In this document: positions 24,201 to 37,301 of the stretch, in pieces
Layout: each line of letters begins with the position of its first letter
Position numbering within the stretch: position 1 is the first letter of the stretch
Origin: Trochalopteron elliotii
Lineage: Eukaryota; Chordata; Aves; Passeriformes; Leiothrichidae
Length of the DNA: 64,000 bases
Direction: 5' to 3'
NCBI GenBank assembly: GCA_024734555.1
Contig: JANPWX010000096.1
Location: 12,436,445-12,500,444 of the forward strand
Translations under genes and position numbers: made by a program
The notes under the pieces: generated by a model
Seen by the model: only the letters and a program-made list of their open reading frames with translations
Told to the model about the DNA's origin: nothing
Database searches by the model: none

Positions 24201-27200
24201 AAATGAAAAAAATAAAACCTAGCAAGAAATATCTAAGTCTTAATGATAGGAAGAATTCAGCCAAGCAAAACTGGTACAAGCTACATGCTGTGACAATCAA
24301 GAAGCAATGAAAAAAATCCAGAGGATTATGTCATTCTGCAAGAGCTTCCCAGTATGTTCAGGAAAGTCAGTGAACATTTATTGAAGTTGAGCTGGTTGCA
24401 CAACATCCTCTGCTGCCAGGAATATTATTTGTTGTCAAGACTACTCATTTTGGCCCTGAGCTCTCTTCCAGTGAGGCCTGTAGATAACTGCTGGGCAGGG
24501 AAGATTTTCATCTGAATCATTAAAAGCAGAACATGGCTGCTCTTTGTGTTGGGTTCCTGAGAGCAGCAGTTCGGCTTAAAACATTTGGTATTCGTGCATT
24601 CAATCACTGAATCTCTGCTGGATGAGAATTTGACTTCAGATTCCTCTTTGGAGTCAGGCTGTGGTTTCTGGTCCTGCTCTGCCCTGAAAGCTTCCCAATG
24701 GTGTGTGGCTCCTGCTGGGTTCTAGAACTGGACTCTCCACCATGTTTTGTTGCCCATATCCTCATCAGCTCTCCAGGAAAAGGTTCAGGCGATGGGAATA
24801 GGAAGCAAAATGCACAGAGCAGATGAAATCAGAGATGGTGCCTGCTAAGCAGCCATGTGAAGTTCCCCTGTAGACTGATGTCTTTTCTGCTTCAGATGGA
24901 CTTCTCACAGGGGAATCCAGGTGATTCTATCAGTTCTGGGCGTATGGAAACAAGAGGCAGAGATAATATATTGATCCCAAGTATTCAGAATTTCACTTTT
25001 TATCAGATTTGATGGGGAAAAGATAGGTTTGAAAATTGTATTTCTAAGTGATATATCTTCATATACAGAGGAAATTAGGGGAAAATAACTTTAAAAACAA
25101 AGATAATTATATTGTGGACAGTTCTTAGTGCGTTACTGGAAGGAGATGCTCTTCCCAGAAATGCTGGAGTCAAAGTAATCTTTGAACAACTCAAGTACTG
25201 TTGTCCAGATAGCATAAATAATCACATATTTAATTACTGTGATAATTGTAGTATTTATAATTTTAGAAATTGCTTGAGTTTCTTTTTCCTGAATGTAGCA
25301 CAGAAGGATCTTGGGAAATATTTTCAGATTTGGAAGAAACTGAAATTAAAATTGCGTACATTTCTAAAAATGAAATAAATAGCAAATCATTAATCACAAG
25401 AAAAATTCAATTGCTTTGCATTGCACAATGTAGGTCTCGGCCCATGTATCCGTCAGACACGTGTTTGTAACTGACTCACATATCAGAATAGAATTTGGGA
25501 GCAAGAGAAATGCCGTGTAAAGTTCTGTGGGAAAAAAAAAAATAAGGCTTTAATTTAAAATACTCGTATCTATCAGAGTTCCTGACTATTTATGCCTGAA
25601 AGGTATGAGACATATTTCTCCTTCAGGTAAAGTGTGACAAGAGTAATATATATGAGCTCTGGTGACCATGTTTATATGTTTATATCAAAGGCATTTGTGG
25701 CTTACCTGAACCATTGCTTCTTGTGCCCTTGTGATTGTTTTTCCATTTGGCTTAGGTATTAAGTGAAGTGATGTAATGTCTTTGACCTCCAGTTTCCCTG
25801 TTAATAAATTGGAGATAATGTGACTTAGCCAACTTTGACAGAAGTGTGAAGAAAAATGTATAGGTTCTCAGTACTGGTGCAAGTATTGTAATATCTCAGT
25901 TTTCCATTCCCCAAGAAAAATGCATCCTATATTCATTTGTGATGATTCGTAGTGAATGTGACTTCACAGTTCTTTGCAGAGGGTTATGAATTCATGTTTA
26001 CTATTCAAGTCTTCAGTCTTAACCTTCTACTTATACCTCTTTCCAGTGTGGATCTCCATAAAAATAATAAGCTTTCTTGTCATTGTTGTGCCCCTTCTCA
26101 GTATCTCCTGCTTGGTCAAGTGTGTATCAAAGTTCTTGTCTTGCTGTTGTGTGACTGCTGTAGCATTGTGGTGGCTTATGTCAGATAATACAGCTGTCTT
26201 GAACTCCCACATATCAGAAAAAAAATACAGCAATAGCCCTTTGAAGAACTCTTACAAAATATTCTTCTAATTAGATACATATAATAGAGAGTGTCAGAGG
26301 GATTTGTTCACTGTCACAGACCTTCAGTGCTGAATTTTTTCAACAATTTGCGGAAGCACATAGAAAACTAGAGACATTTATGACTGCATGTGATGCAGAG
26401 AAAACAGATGTGCTACATCCGAAGCCTCTGAAATAAGAAGCAATGGAAAGCAGAAACATCCTTGTATTTCAGGACAACTAAACTCAGTGTTTATCCACAG
26501 AATTTAGGCAACAAGCATTTATTACAACATTTTAAAAGGAGGAAGTTTAAAACATACTTTTAAAAGACATTTTTAGCCTTATCTATAGTCCAATGACAAG
26601 AAACTCTTGTTAAAAGAGTATATCTAAATGGCAGATAAATGTGTCAGTTTTTTGGTGATAAGCTTGGCAGTGAAAAAGAGAAGTTTTGTTTCTTCATATA
26701 ATAAGGTTCTCTGCTGGTACAAGCAGTTCCAAAGTTCCTTGGAGTGTTCTGTTGAATGTCCTGTGCATGTTGACCTTTTTAATCAGCTGTTGCCTACACC
26801 CAGTGGGACATGTTGTGCTATGAACAGCCAACCTAATGAAACCTAGTTTCCAGTGCCTCTCTCCCACATTTTTCCCCCTTCATGTTGACTGATAAGGGAT
26901 GATCTTGTAAGTCTTTCTCTGTATAAGGACTTAATAGTGCCTATTCCCATTTGCATCCCCATTTTCTTGAAACTTTGGTGGATAAAGTATGTTTGACTGT
27001 TCTTGTATTCCTTTCTCCAATTTGCTTTAAATTGTGCTGGACCACAAAAAATTTTTCAAGGGAACAGAAATTTCGCATTTCATATCTTTGAGAAACCAGT
27101 CTAAATGCAGTATTTTGAATTTTCACTATGAGAAATCCAGTTATCTTCATGTGTCAGAAGGAGTGTTTTTATTATCTACCTGAGAATATATAGCATTACA

Positions 27201-27510
27201 ATATTACAATAACTGGCAAAAACTAACAAGTTAAAATGCTGCAAAGTTGTTTAACAAAGCCAAATTAAGGTCATTGAATCTAAATTAATGTTTTCTTCTC
27301 TTGTTTTGTAGTTATAAAGCTTCATGTTATATGTGAAGCGGGGTGTACTGTGAGAAAGCTACAGGAAGATGAAATGCTTAATATGTTTAATATCTCCAAG
27401 TTTTGTTTAAAAAAAAATTGAGTTTGTTAAGACTCTCCAGCTGAACTAAGTTCCTATTTTCCAAAGTTTTATTAGCAGCCCACATTCAAAGTGTAGATGT
27501 GGATTAGCTG
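21232..27510. other. Intronic sequence, no gene seen
   Basis: AT-rich intron with one A/CAAAA-rich tract (22725-22813) and an 18-bp perfect palindrome (21929-21946). A GC-richer part around 24400-24960 is unassigned. No exon with credible splice sites and known protein similarity was seen. Confidence 0.55.
22725..22813 (+). repeat. A-rich (CAAAA)n/(CAAA)n low-complexity tract
   Basis: Repeated CAAAA units pass into CAAA and long A runs with scattered C. The sequence is degenerate. It resembles A-rich simple sequence elsewhere in the window (56151-56348). Confidence 0.92.
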
Positions 27511-27648
27511 GGCCATCTCTGGAGATATTCTGACCTCAACTAGATAAATCCCTGCAAGACTTGATCCATGCTGGTTGTGCTTAGAGCAGAGATTGGACCA
27601 GGTGACCTCCAGAGAGTTCTCCTGACCTAAATAAATCTGTCATCTGTG
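27511..27648 (+). mobile_element. CR1 LINE tail fragment
   Basis: A short piece matching the last part of the bird CR1 3' region: CATCTCTGGAGATATTC, then a degenerate GCAAGACTTGATCC block, AGATTGGACCAGGTGACCTCCAGAG-like sequence, and a decayed terminal TCTGTCATCTGTGA. It is diverged, so probably an older insertion. Confidence 0.82.
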
Positions 27649-28953
27649 ACCAGAAAGAGCTGGCCTATAAAGTATATGTAATCTGTATGCTTTAAATTGC
27701 CTGAAATTACTTCTGTGTAAAGCAATTCAAGCATTTATAGCTGTGTTAGCTTCCATTAAATCAAAACTATTTTTATCATAACTTTTTAAAATCTGAACAT
27801 AGTCCCACTAATAGCCAAGCTGTCTGGAAATTATTTTGTTATCTATAAAAATAAGAAATTAGAACAGGTCTAAATTTTGGTCATATTGGAGATAGTCTCA
27901 CTTTAGATCCTGGGAAATGGCAGAATTGTTTTATTTTCACAGTATCTAGAAGATTAGGTTGAAAATGGCATGTTGAATAATAGACACTGTAATGCAGAAC
28001 ATCACTTGCAAGAGAAATGCAAGAAGAATCCTGCATATGTTATTACTGAATGAAGAGAATTGTTATTCATGACAAACAATAGTTTGTCATGGGGTTTTCT
28101 TTGTGTGGAATGGACAGCATTCAGTCCAAAATAAAGTCTGCTTATTCGGAATGTGAACATGTGGAGGTGTGCAGAAAACTGTGCTTCCTGATTTGGAAAA
28201 GGATCTATAAAAATGTAATCAGTATGGTTTGGAGAAAAGGCTACAAGACATGAAGGGTAAGTCTGTAAATACTTCTGAGAAATGGTGTGGTGGTATAAAA
28301 GGAGAAAGCAGCTTTCAGCTGTAACAGGTAGGGAATGATGTCCTACTGCTGTTGTGTTTCACACATATGCAAGGCCTTGTGCAATGAAATAAACAAGCAT
28401 GCAAAATTGAATTGTGAACTAGAGAATGGCTACAACAGCCATCAGAAAAGCATTTGAAGATCCTGAAGTTTATTAGATGATGGAATAATTTGTCAAGGGA
28501 AGTTCTTAAATACAAACATTAGATAAGAGTAGCAACGACAGGTCAAACTTTATTATACAGGATCCCCCAGCATTACAGCAGGGGAATGTACTTTCCAGTC
28601 CTAGCACATAAGGTCTTATGAATACAAAAGAGAAGCAGAATAGTGTACAGAAGGAGGGAAAAAATGTATCCCATTACTCACATCAGATACATGAATAAGA
28701 CATTTGGCAACTACCAATGAACAGATATTGCTTAAATATGAACGCTTCTCCTATACACTCTAAGAAAAAATGAAAAAAAAATTAAAATAAACTTTAAAAA
28801 CCCCAAAGAAACTGGGAATTTAAAATGCAGTCTGCCTCTTGAAGGTGTTGAATAATTATGAACTGTGCTTTGGATGGTCACAAAATAAATTGATGGAGGC
28901 AGGTGTCATGAACAAATTCCTCCATATTTTGTAGAAATACTGAGAAAAATAAG

Positions 28954-29002
<49 letters not shown>
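28954..29002. repeat. (TAGA)n tetranucleotide microsatellite
   Basis: About 12 perfect TAGA units, 500 bp upstream of the exon. Length polymorphism is expected. Confidence 0.96.
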
Positions 29003-29457
29003 GATGGACAGATTTTCTTCAGCTTATATATATGCTTGGTTTCTTGTGACTGAATCTGAACTGTTGATAAAATCCAGTGTTAGTTCATTAAGCTGTTATT
29101 TAGTAAGTTATATTTGAATGATCATTCATCTTGCACTGCTAGTATAATTAATACAATAATGTAATAACTACTAATAATAAGTAATATAATTGATATTACA
29201 CACTTCTCTATTATAGCATTACCCATTTGAACAAAAAGAGATCCAAATTTGTCTCAAATTCGAATGTGAGATTTATCAACTGTTTCCTGAGATGCAGGTT
29301 TTCTGGTGTGACTGAGTACTCACTAGGTCACTCGACGCTGTGTCAGGGAAAGGGAAGAATTTATTTGTGATTCTCTCTTATGTGTAACATTTTTGTTCAT
29401 AGGAACCATACTTATAATCTGGTTTTGTCTTGGATTGAGCTAATTAACTAAGTTTAA

Positions 29458-29679
<222 letters not shown>

Positions 29680-29977
29680 TAAATCAATGTTGTAGTATGA
29701 TGGAAATTTGGAGTATTCTGGGTATGTTAGAAACTTTTAAACCAAACAGTAATGAGCATATATATTCTGATGCCCACAATAATAATTGTATATATTCTTT
29801 AAAAGAAAATTACCTCTTTTTGTCCCCCTCAGTAGTCCTGAAATGCTAATTTCACCCACATGAGACATATTAATTAATGATTTCATGAATATAAAACATT
29901 GCCATCTCAGGGGCAAGCAAATATTTATTGTACCTTTTAGCTTGCTGTGACTTAGCTGGATTCCTTTCAGGGGTCTT

Positions 29978-30050
29978 ATACATAGTATAATATAGTACTA
30001 TATAGTATAATACTATAGTATAATACATAGTATAATGTAGTATATATAGT
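29978..30050. repeat. Degenerate TATAGTA/ATAGTATAAT repeat
   Basis: ATAGTATAAT-type units recur about six times over 70 bases, with internal inverted copies (TAGTACTA, ATTATACTAT). It lies about 390 bp after the exon donor. It looks like local simple-sequence expansion. Confidence 0.85.
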
Positions 30051-33000
30051 TGTAAAAAAAGGAGTCTTTCATTAAATTGAGATGTAAACAGGGGTGCCAG
30101 AATAGATTGCTATTTGGCTTCATCAGTGTTTTTTAAGTTTGTGCTTCTGGTAGGATTGTTTTCCTTGAGCATTTATACACAGTAAAAATCCATAGGAAAA
30201 ATACATTTTCTTAAGAACAATGTATTTATAGAGTTTTATTGACAGTGTGATAATGCATAAAGTGGCAGTTGGTAATGGCCTCAAACCAACACTCCTACTT
30301 TCTAAGGTGTTCCCAGAAAGCTGGCGATTTGTGGGATAAAAGATTAGCAGTGGCAACAATTATTTTTTATGGTAATACACTTCAACTGATTCTAGATATT
30401 GCTGAATTATGCTCACAGTGCTGTGAACTGACCATCAAGGAGAATCCCTCCTGTCAAACACATCACATTCTCTTCTTGACTCAAATTTTAATTTTTGTTC
30501 CTGCTTATAGGGAGTTTAGCCCAATTGTAAATTACAGATGTAATCCTCTGATCCTTTGTGAGCTACTGATACCTTATTATGCAGAAGGTTAAACACAATT
30601 ATAGGAAGAGTAAATGAGGCAGAGATACTTCCTTGCCTGTTGTTTCTTTCAAATCACCCCCAAAGTACAAAAACTACTAGAGACAAGGTGTTTCATCCCC
30701 ATGTATTCCGTTCCTTCAAAAGATGCTGACTTCAAAAGGATCAGAATTTCATTTCCTGAGGGTGTAAAGTAATTTTCTGCAGGTAAAATGTTACACTTTC
30801 CTGGTTTTATACTTTCAGACAGGCTCAATCTCATTAAAAGCTGGGCAAAAGCATAGCAAATAAAAGAACTTGCATGTATTATCTTTTATTTGGTCAAAAT
30901 TATTTCTTTGTTGCCAGGAGAACTAAAACATACAACAAACCCAGCACCTGTTGTACAGTTATTCTCAAACCAATCCACCCTCTTTCCACCTGCTTGTTTC
31001 AGCCACCTACATTCCTAAACTTGTAAATGTTGGGATGCTTATCTCGCCTTGGGAAGTGAATGGGGGTGGGAAAAAAATGGAGAAAGGAGAAGTAATTGTT
31101 TGAGCACTGGGTATAAAAACAGCATAAGAACATTTATAAGTGCTAAAAATGGGCCACAAATATTGAATTCTATTTTTCTGAAGTCTAGGAATTGTCATCT
31201 GGAATGTTTCCCAAACAACCATAGGGTTCAGGTTTACATTTGAATGCAGTTTAATCTTTTATTTAGTCTCTAGAGGTATTATTTGCTCCAGTGATATGAT
31301 CTGTCTTGAAATACCCAGTAGAGTAGATTCTTTCCACTTCAATTGGCTTTCAGAGCACCAGAGTTGGTAAAGCGAGGGAGAGAAGGAAAAGGTCCAAGAA
31401 AAATGGATTTTAAAAAATGGTAAAGATCAACTCATTATCTACAAAAGGTCTAATTCATATGTGGGGCATCATTCTCCTTTTCAACTCAAACGGTATGTCA
31501 AGATTTCCCCACATGGGAAATTTTCTAGGAGATCTAGCTCTTGGAAATATCCATCTAATGCAAAGATACACAACTGTTTGGGTTGATGTAACATACTCCC
31601 CCATTGTAGACCCTTCAGAAGCTCTGGCTGTTTTACAGATATAGGTATCTTACAGAATAGATAATTTCAAGTGTAATGTTTCTCAAGCATATTCATAAAT
31701 CTTGCACTGAATCTTCATTATTATTTATATTTTCATCTGGGCATAACTGTGATTTTAAATCTGTGGGGATAAATCTGGGTATTTTCGTTGTTTGGAATGG
31801 CATGTAGAACCTTGAGAAAAGCTCTGGATCTGACCTAGTTCTAAACTGAGAATAAAAAACAACCTTTAGGCAAGTACCAGAGGGGTGCCTCTGAGGTTGT
31901 AAACCATGAGAGAGGATCCTGTGCAGCATGGCTTTAACAATTGATAGGTTAAAATCACAGCCTAATAATAGATCAAATGGACATAGTTTATTTTATATGT
32001 ATTATTTATAGCTTACTACCAAATCAAATAAAATAAGGAAGTTTTTTTCCAAAGTTTTGAGAAAGCTTTTATTCTATGTGTGCAACAATTTTTCCATCAT
32101 CACCTGCTGAGACAATGGAAAGGACACATTTCAATTGTTAGTATACTTATTTTACTTACGAGGGTGGAGGTCATGACATTTTTACATCTTCTCCTAATAT
32201 ACTGAAACAGGCCTGTAAAGACACAGGAATTTTTTAGAAAAATGAGATAAGCATCTCTAAAGAGACTGAGGAGATTCAAGGACTATTTGTGAACACCCAT
32301 GTAAATCTGTTTGCATTATACACCTTTACAATTATAGATATCTTGTGTAAAATGGTGTCACACAAGTATTTTCTGTCATTGAGGCACAGTTATCTTTGCT
32401 GAAACTCTATCACAGCAAGATGTAATATTTATGGCTTTGAAAGAAAGGTATGTAACAAAGAGGAAGTACAATTGTTTGCTCTTAACCTTAATTTTTATGT
32501 GTATCTGTGAATAAATGCCTAGAAAACCCACTTCTCAGACTTACTTTTCAGTATTGTTGTTCAAAAATATTTAATTAGTCTGTGTGTTGTTTTGCTTTCT
32601 GATGACCCCCATACTTTCTATAAGTAAGACTTTTAGGTGTCAGGACTGGTAATGTTTATTTTGGCCTGTGGCTAAGCAAATGTAGCACATGAAAAGCATA
32701 ACCTCTTATCTTGAATGAGGCACATCTGAAGTACACTAGTGAAACAAAAAAAAAAAGGAAAACATAATAGAAAGCATTTCTGAGAAAATGTAATATTTCT
32801 GTGATTGTTTAAACCCAGAAAAGTACACAAGCAGATAGATTCTGCTATCTCAGAACAATAAATAATACTCTTGTGATTAAGAACAGCACTCTTGATTCAA
32901 GGCATTTGAAAGCTTCCCCTAATGATGTCTAATGATAGCACAAGCAGAAAATAAGCAGAATAAGAACTCTCATACTCCCGTTTTTAGTTTTGAAATGAGT

Positions 33001-34228
33001 TAACATTTTTTGCTGAAAGAAACCCTTTCCTGAGGTTGTACTGGTCCCATTGCAAGCATGGGAGTGGACACGCTGTCTCTGTCAATTGCTGGAACTCAGG
33101 GCAGAGGCTGGTTTGGGGTGCTCAACAAGGGGGACCAGCAGGGCTTCAGGGTCCAAAGCAGCCCTTGCTGCACAGTCCCATCCTTGAGTCAGTACTTCTG
33201 GTTCTCTTTGCATGCAGCTCTATTTGTGTTACCAGATCCAACAGTTCTCCTCTCACTGTCACCTGGCTGAGCTCTGGAATCACTTTACCGTAGTCCCCAG
33301 AATACTGTATGAATATGACCAAGAGTACACTTCTGAAAAGCTCATTTTAACTGTCAAAATTGACTTAGTTTCTATTTTTCTTGCATTCTTGATATCTTCT
33401 TTATTTAAACCTAATAACATACAAAATTTACGTTTACTATATTAAATCATTAGGTTGTACTTATGTATTTTTATCACAAAAAATAGATGTTTGAAAGTCA
33501 AACACTCCAGTATCAAGAAATGCCAGAATTAAGATTCCTTAAGACTAAGCATGATGTAGCTCTGTTGTACATTTATTTTTACATACCTTTTAATTATGAA
33601 GTCACAACTGTATATTCTCCTTTGTAATCTCTGTACCACATAGCCTATTTCCGAGATGAAGTTTTGGCAGCTGAGTGAGGCTGCCATACTGGATCTTACT
33701 CCATATACTGCAGCAGTCAGAAAAAGTTTAATAACAAATGTAAGTGTAAATCTTGTAGTTCAGCTCTGATCTAAAAGCATGTAGAATAAGAATATGAAAA
33801 GTTAGGTACAGAACTCTGGTACCTAAAATCTCTAACCGCAGAAGTGATATTGTGTACATAGATCACTTGGTGTAGTCATACTGTGTTTCCTCATTATTCA
33901 TTCTACAGGTCTGAGCAACTGTTCTTAATAAAAAAAAGGAGTTTCTATTTGCATTCAAATCATGTTACTTCCTTTCTTATATTGCCCTGTACTGCAACAG
34001 GGAGAACATGAAAGAATAAGATTAAAAAATGCACTTATTTAAAATTGAAATTGTTAAATATGATACAAAGAACTGAATTCGCTGTAGTTATTAAAATGTA
34101 AACTAAAGGAAAATATGTAATTGGGTTGTTTTCTGCTGGAAGTTTTAAGGGAAATTAAAGGTTTCTGAACACCTTCTCTCCTACCCACAACAAATAACTG
34201 GAAAAATTAGATAACTTAGACTTACAAA
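30051..34228. other. Intronic sequence, no gene seen
   Basis: AT-rich intron after the exon. A GC-richer block at about 33020-33290 has open frames in two phases but no recognisable protein. No next NKAIN2 exon was found. Confidence 0.55.
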
Positions 34229-34540
34229 ATCACAGACTTATTCATGCTGGAAAAGCCCTCTCAAGGTCACTTAATCCGGTCTCCTGCTCAGAGCAGCAGC
34301 AATTTAAAAGTTCTATCATGTTGCCCAGAGTTTTAGCAAGTCAAGTTTTAGAAGTCTTCAAGGATGAAAGTTTCACAACTTCTCTATTTCTTAACCATTC
34401 TCATTGTGAAAAAGTTTCTCCTGATATGCAGCTGAAATTTCCACAGCTGCAATCTGTGACATTGCCTCTTGTTCTTTCACTGTGTGCCTCTGAGAAGAGT
34501 CATGCTCCACCTTTTCTAACATTCCCTTTAGGCTTTTAAG
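34229..34540 (-). mobile_element. Old CR1 LINE tail, minus strand
   Basis: The plus strand reads as the reverse complement of a CR1 3' end: ATCACAGACTTATTCATGC and GGAAAAGCCCTCTCAAGGTC, TCCTGCTCAGAGCAGCAGC, CATGTTGCCCAG, CAAGGATGAAAGTTTCACAAC, GAAAAAGTTTCTCCTGATAT, then TGCCTCTTGTTCTTTCACTG. All blocks are in the expected CR1 order, but with many substitutions and small deletions, so this is an ancient copy. Confidence 0.87.
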
Positions 34541-37283
34541 TGAAGGTGAGTACTTTGGCTTTCTATTTGTTCTTTCTGTAGTTGATTTCCTATTTCCAGC
34601 CACAGATAGTTTGTTGCACCTCACAAGAAAAAAGCAAATTATCTTGTAATAATCAGTGATAAATAATCAGTTCACTTTTCATGCTTTTGCTTTACTGTGG
34701 AAGAAAAATGAAGGGTCTTCACATATATGTAAAGTTATATAGTATCTTACGAAAAACATGGAAATATATAGGTTGTCCATGTTTGGAAAAAGTAGTAACA
34801 CATTCAAAAAGAATAAGAGTCCTTTAGCTCAAATACAATTCAACTTACGCTAATGTCTAAGTTTCCTTATATTGTATTTATCAAACTACTGAAAATCTTG
34901 TGTATAAACCCCGCAGTCCAGTAAAATGCTGCAAATATGTAACTCTTCCCTATTCCTGCTGAGGTAAGCAAATCAGGGGGGTTAACAAAACTTGGTGAAG
35001 TCTCACAGGTAACTACTAGGGAGCAGTAGGAAGATGATATAATGGCATTGTTGGGGAATACCCTTGGGGTATTCCTCTAGCTTTGCAAAAGCTAGAGAAA
35101 TGAAGATTTAGGGAGAGAGCTTGCTGCTGTTTTGTTATCTGCAATTACGGCCCTCTCTGTAGCTGAACTGCAAGCTAGTCTGTTTTCCGTATCATGAAAT
35201 CAGAGGAATAAAGACAAATGTAAGAAACCACGTCCAGCTGCCAATGTGCGCTCCATTTAAAGTCAGTGTTTACATACTCATGGTCATGATTCATAGTAAA
35301 GTAAAGCCAGAAGGGATTTTGAGATCCAGCCATCAGTTCTCCTGCCTCCAGCCAGGCCCAGCCACCAACCTGCACTATGGGAGAGCGGCTGATGCAAATG
35401 ATCTCAAGGAGGAAATAAGCAGTTTAGAAATCCATCTATGAATTATGCTCATGCATTAGCAACTTTTCATCACTGAGAAATCCTGGTTTTCCTTGTTGAT
35501 CTGATATATTAGTCCAGAATTATCCAGGTATAGCTGATTTTAGTGGCTGTAGGGCAGCCCATTCTTTCTCTTTTCCATTGGGTGACTAATGAGAAGAGGA
35601 AGAGGCAGAAATGGTCATAGCACCTCTTTTCAACAAATTAGCACCAGTTCTGCATTGCTGGTGGAAATAAATGGAAAGAGTGGGAGGAAATACAGAGCCT
35701 ATTTTTCCTCCAACTCTTATTGCACAAAATTATAAAGACCAGCCAGAAATAGGCACCTTGTAATAAGTTGTATTTTTCCACTTGAATACCGCAACCTTGG
35801 CAAGCACACATCCACCTATGTGTCGGACTTTCAAATACCACTGCTTGGATTGATACCTAGTTGCTCTGAAATCCAGTTTATATCCATATGCAAATTAACT
35901 GTAATAATGCAAATTACTTCAGAACATGATTTGCATAGCTTGTCACTCACATACTGCTTAAAAAACATGCTGGCTATGAGTGCTGAACACTTTATGCAGC
36001 TAATATGCTCTGATTTTAGAGGGAGGGCTTGATACACAGGTGGAGCTGAGGAAAGAAAGAGCAAAACAAAAGAAATGGATAATTCACCCTCAGCATATCT
36101 CAGTTGTAACAAAGCAATGAACTTGGCAAAAAGATTGAACTTACACCAGTTATGCATTCATTCTACATTACTTTGTGCCCATTAGTATAATCGTTATACT
36201 GCTTTGATTACACATTTACTAATTATTTTTCTAAAGCAATGGTCATTAGCAGTTAAATGTCAATGTCATATATGCTCTAATAAAACAACCTGCAGGATGG
36301 TTAATTTTGAACATACTACCTTCCTTGGATGTTGTTTTAACAGATGTCCTGTTAAGATAACAGAGAAATTAAATTAGTTTTCAACTCAAAGCATCTGGTT
36401 AACTTTGTAGGTAAATGCCTTTGAGCAGTAAATCTGACCAGGGTTCTCAGATAAATAGCTATCAGAATGTTTTAAGTAAATGACTTTATTTTTTCACTTC
36501 TATTACTTAAGGCACATTTGACATGCTTGATCATATATCTAACAGATGAAAATTGAAAATAGTGCTGGCAACCAGCAGTGTTATGTTATTCAGGGGGTAG
36601 GTTCATGGGTAGATACTATTAAGCATGCTTATGGTTTCAGAAAATTTAGTTCTGCAGCAATTTTTAAACCTCAAGATCTTTACCAGCTGGAAGATAACTG
36701 ATTATAAAATGTAATCTGTTTAATACTGTAGACATAGCATATGGTGGAATACATTTAGATAAGAGTGGAATTTTTCATCTTCCTAATGGTGAAGTAAATT
36801 GTGATAGGAAATCATTCAAAGTTTAGAAAAATATGAAATATGATTGTATCTATTTTGCTAATTGTAATGATCTTGTTTTTTAAAATCCTGGGACATATTT
36901 TATGTTCAGTTTATGAATAAACATACATCTTCCTGTTCATTTATATGTGCTCACTTTTCCCACAATTTAATAGCTTTGCACCAAATACAGGAACACATGA
37001 AAATAAATGTAGTGACTGGTTAGATGATAATTCCATATGATGATTTACTTATGTGTGTGTTTACATATATATTGGGTACCTCAGTTATACTGTTAAGATT
37101 AGTAAGCACGCATTTTAGCATGTACCTTAAAGCTGCATAGTTATATGGAGGCTTTCCTGTATTTCTAAAGCAGTGCCATAGATATTTCTGCAAGTCTTTC
37201 AAATGTTACAGCCAAGACATTGCAGAAAAATATCCAAATATATATTTATGAGATTACTTTTTAATATTTATTAATTATATTGC

Positions 37284-37301
37284 AGTACCATCTAGTGGCC
37301 C
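37284..37301 (-). promoter_or_regulatory. CTCF-like binding motif
   Basis: The plus strand reads AGTACCATCTAGTGGCCC, which agrees with the reverse complement of the CTCF core (CC A/C C/T CT A/G G/C TGG) at all core positions, with a mismatch at the G before CC (here A). It lies in otherwise AT-rich sequence. A motif alone does not show occupancy. It could also sit in an old repeat carrying the same motif. Confidence 0.35.

Noticed and set aside
28954..29002. Regularly spaced repeats that might suggest a CRISPR-like array
   Set aside because: These are pure tandem tetranucleotides without spacers in a vertebrate intron.
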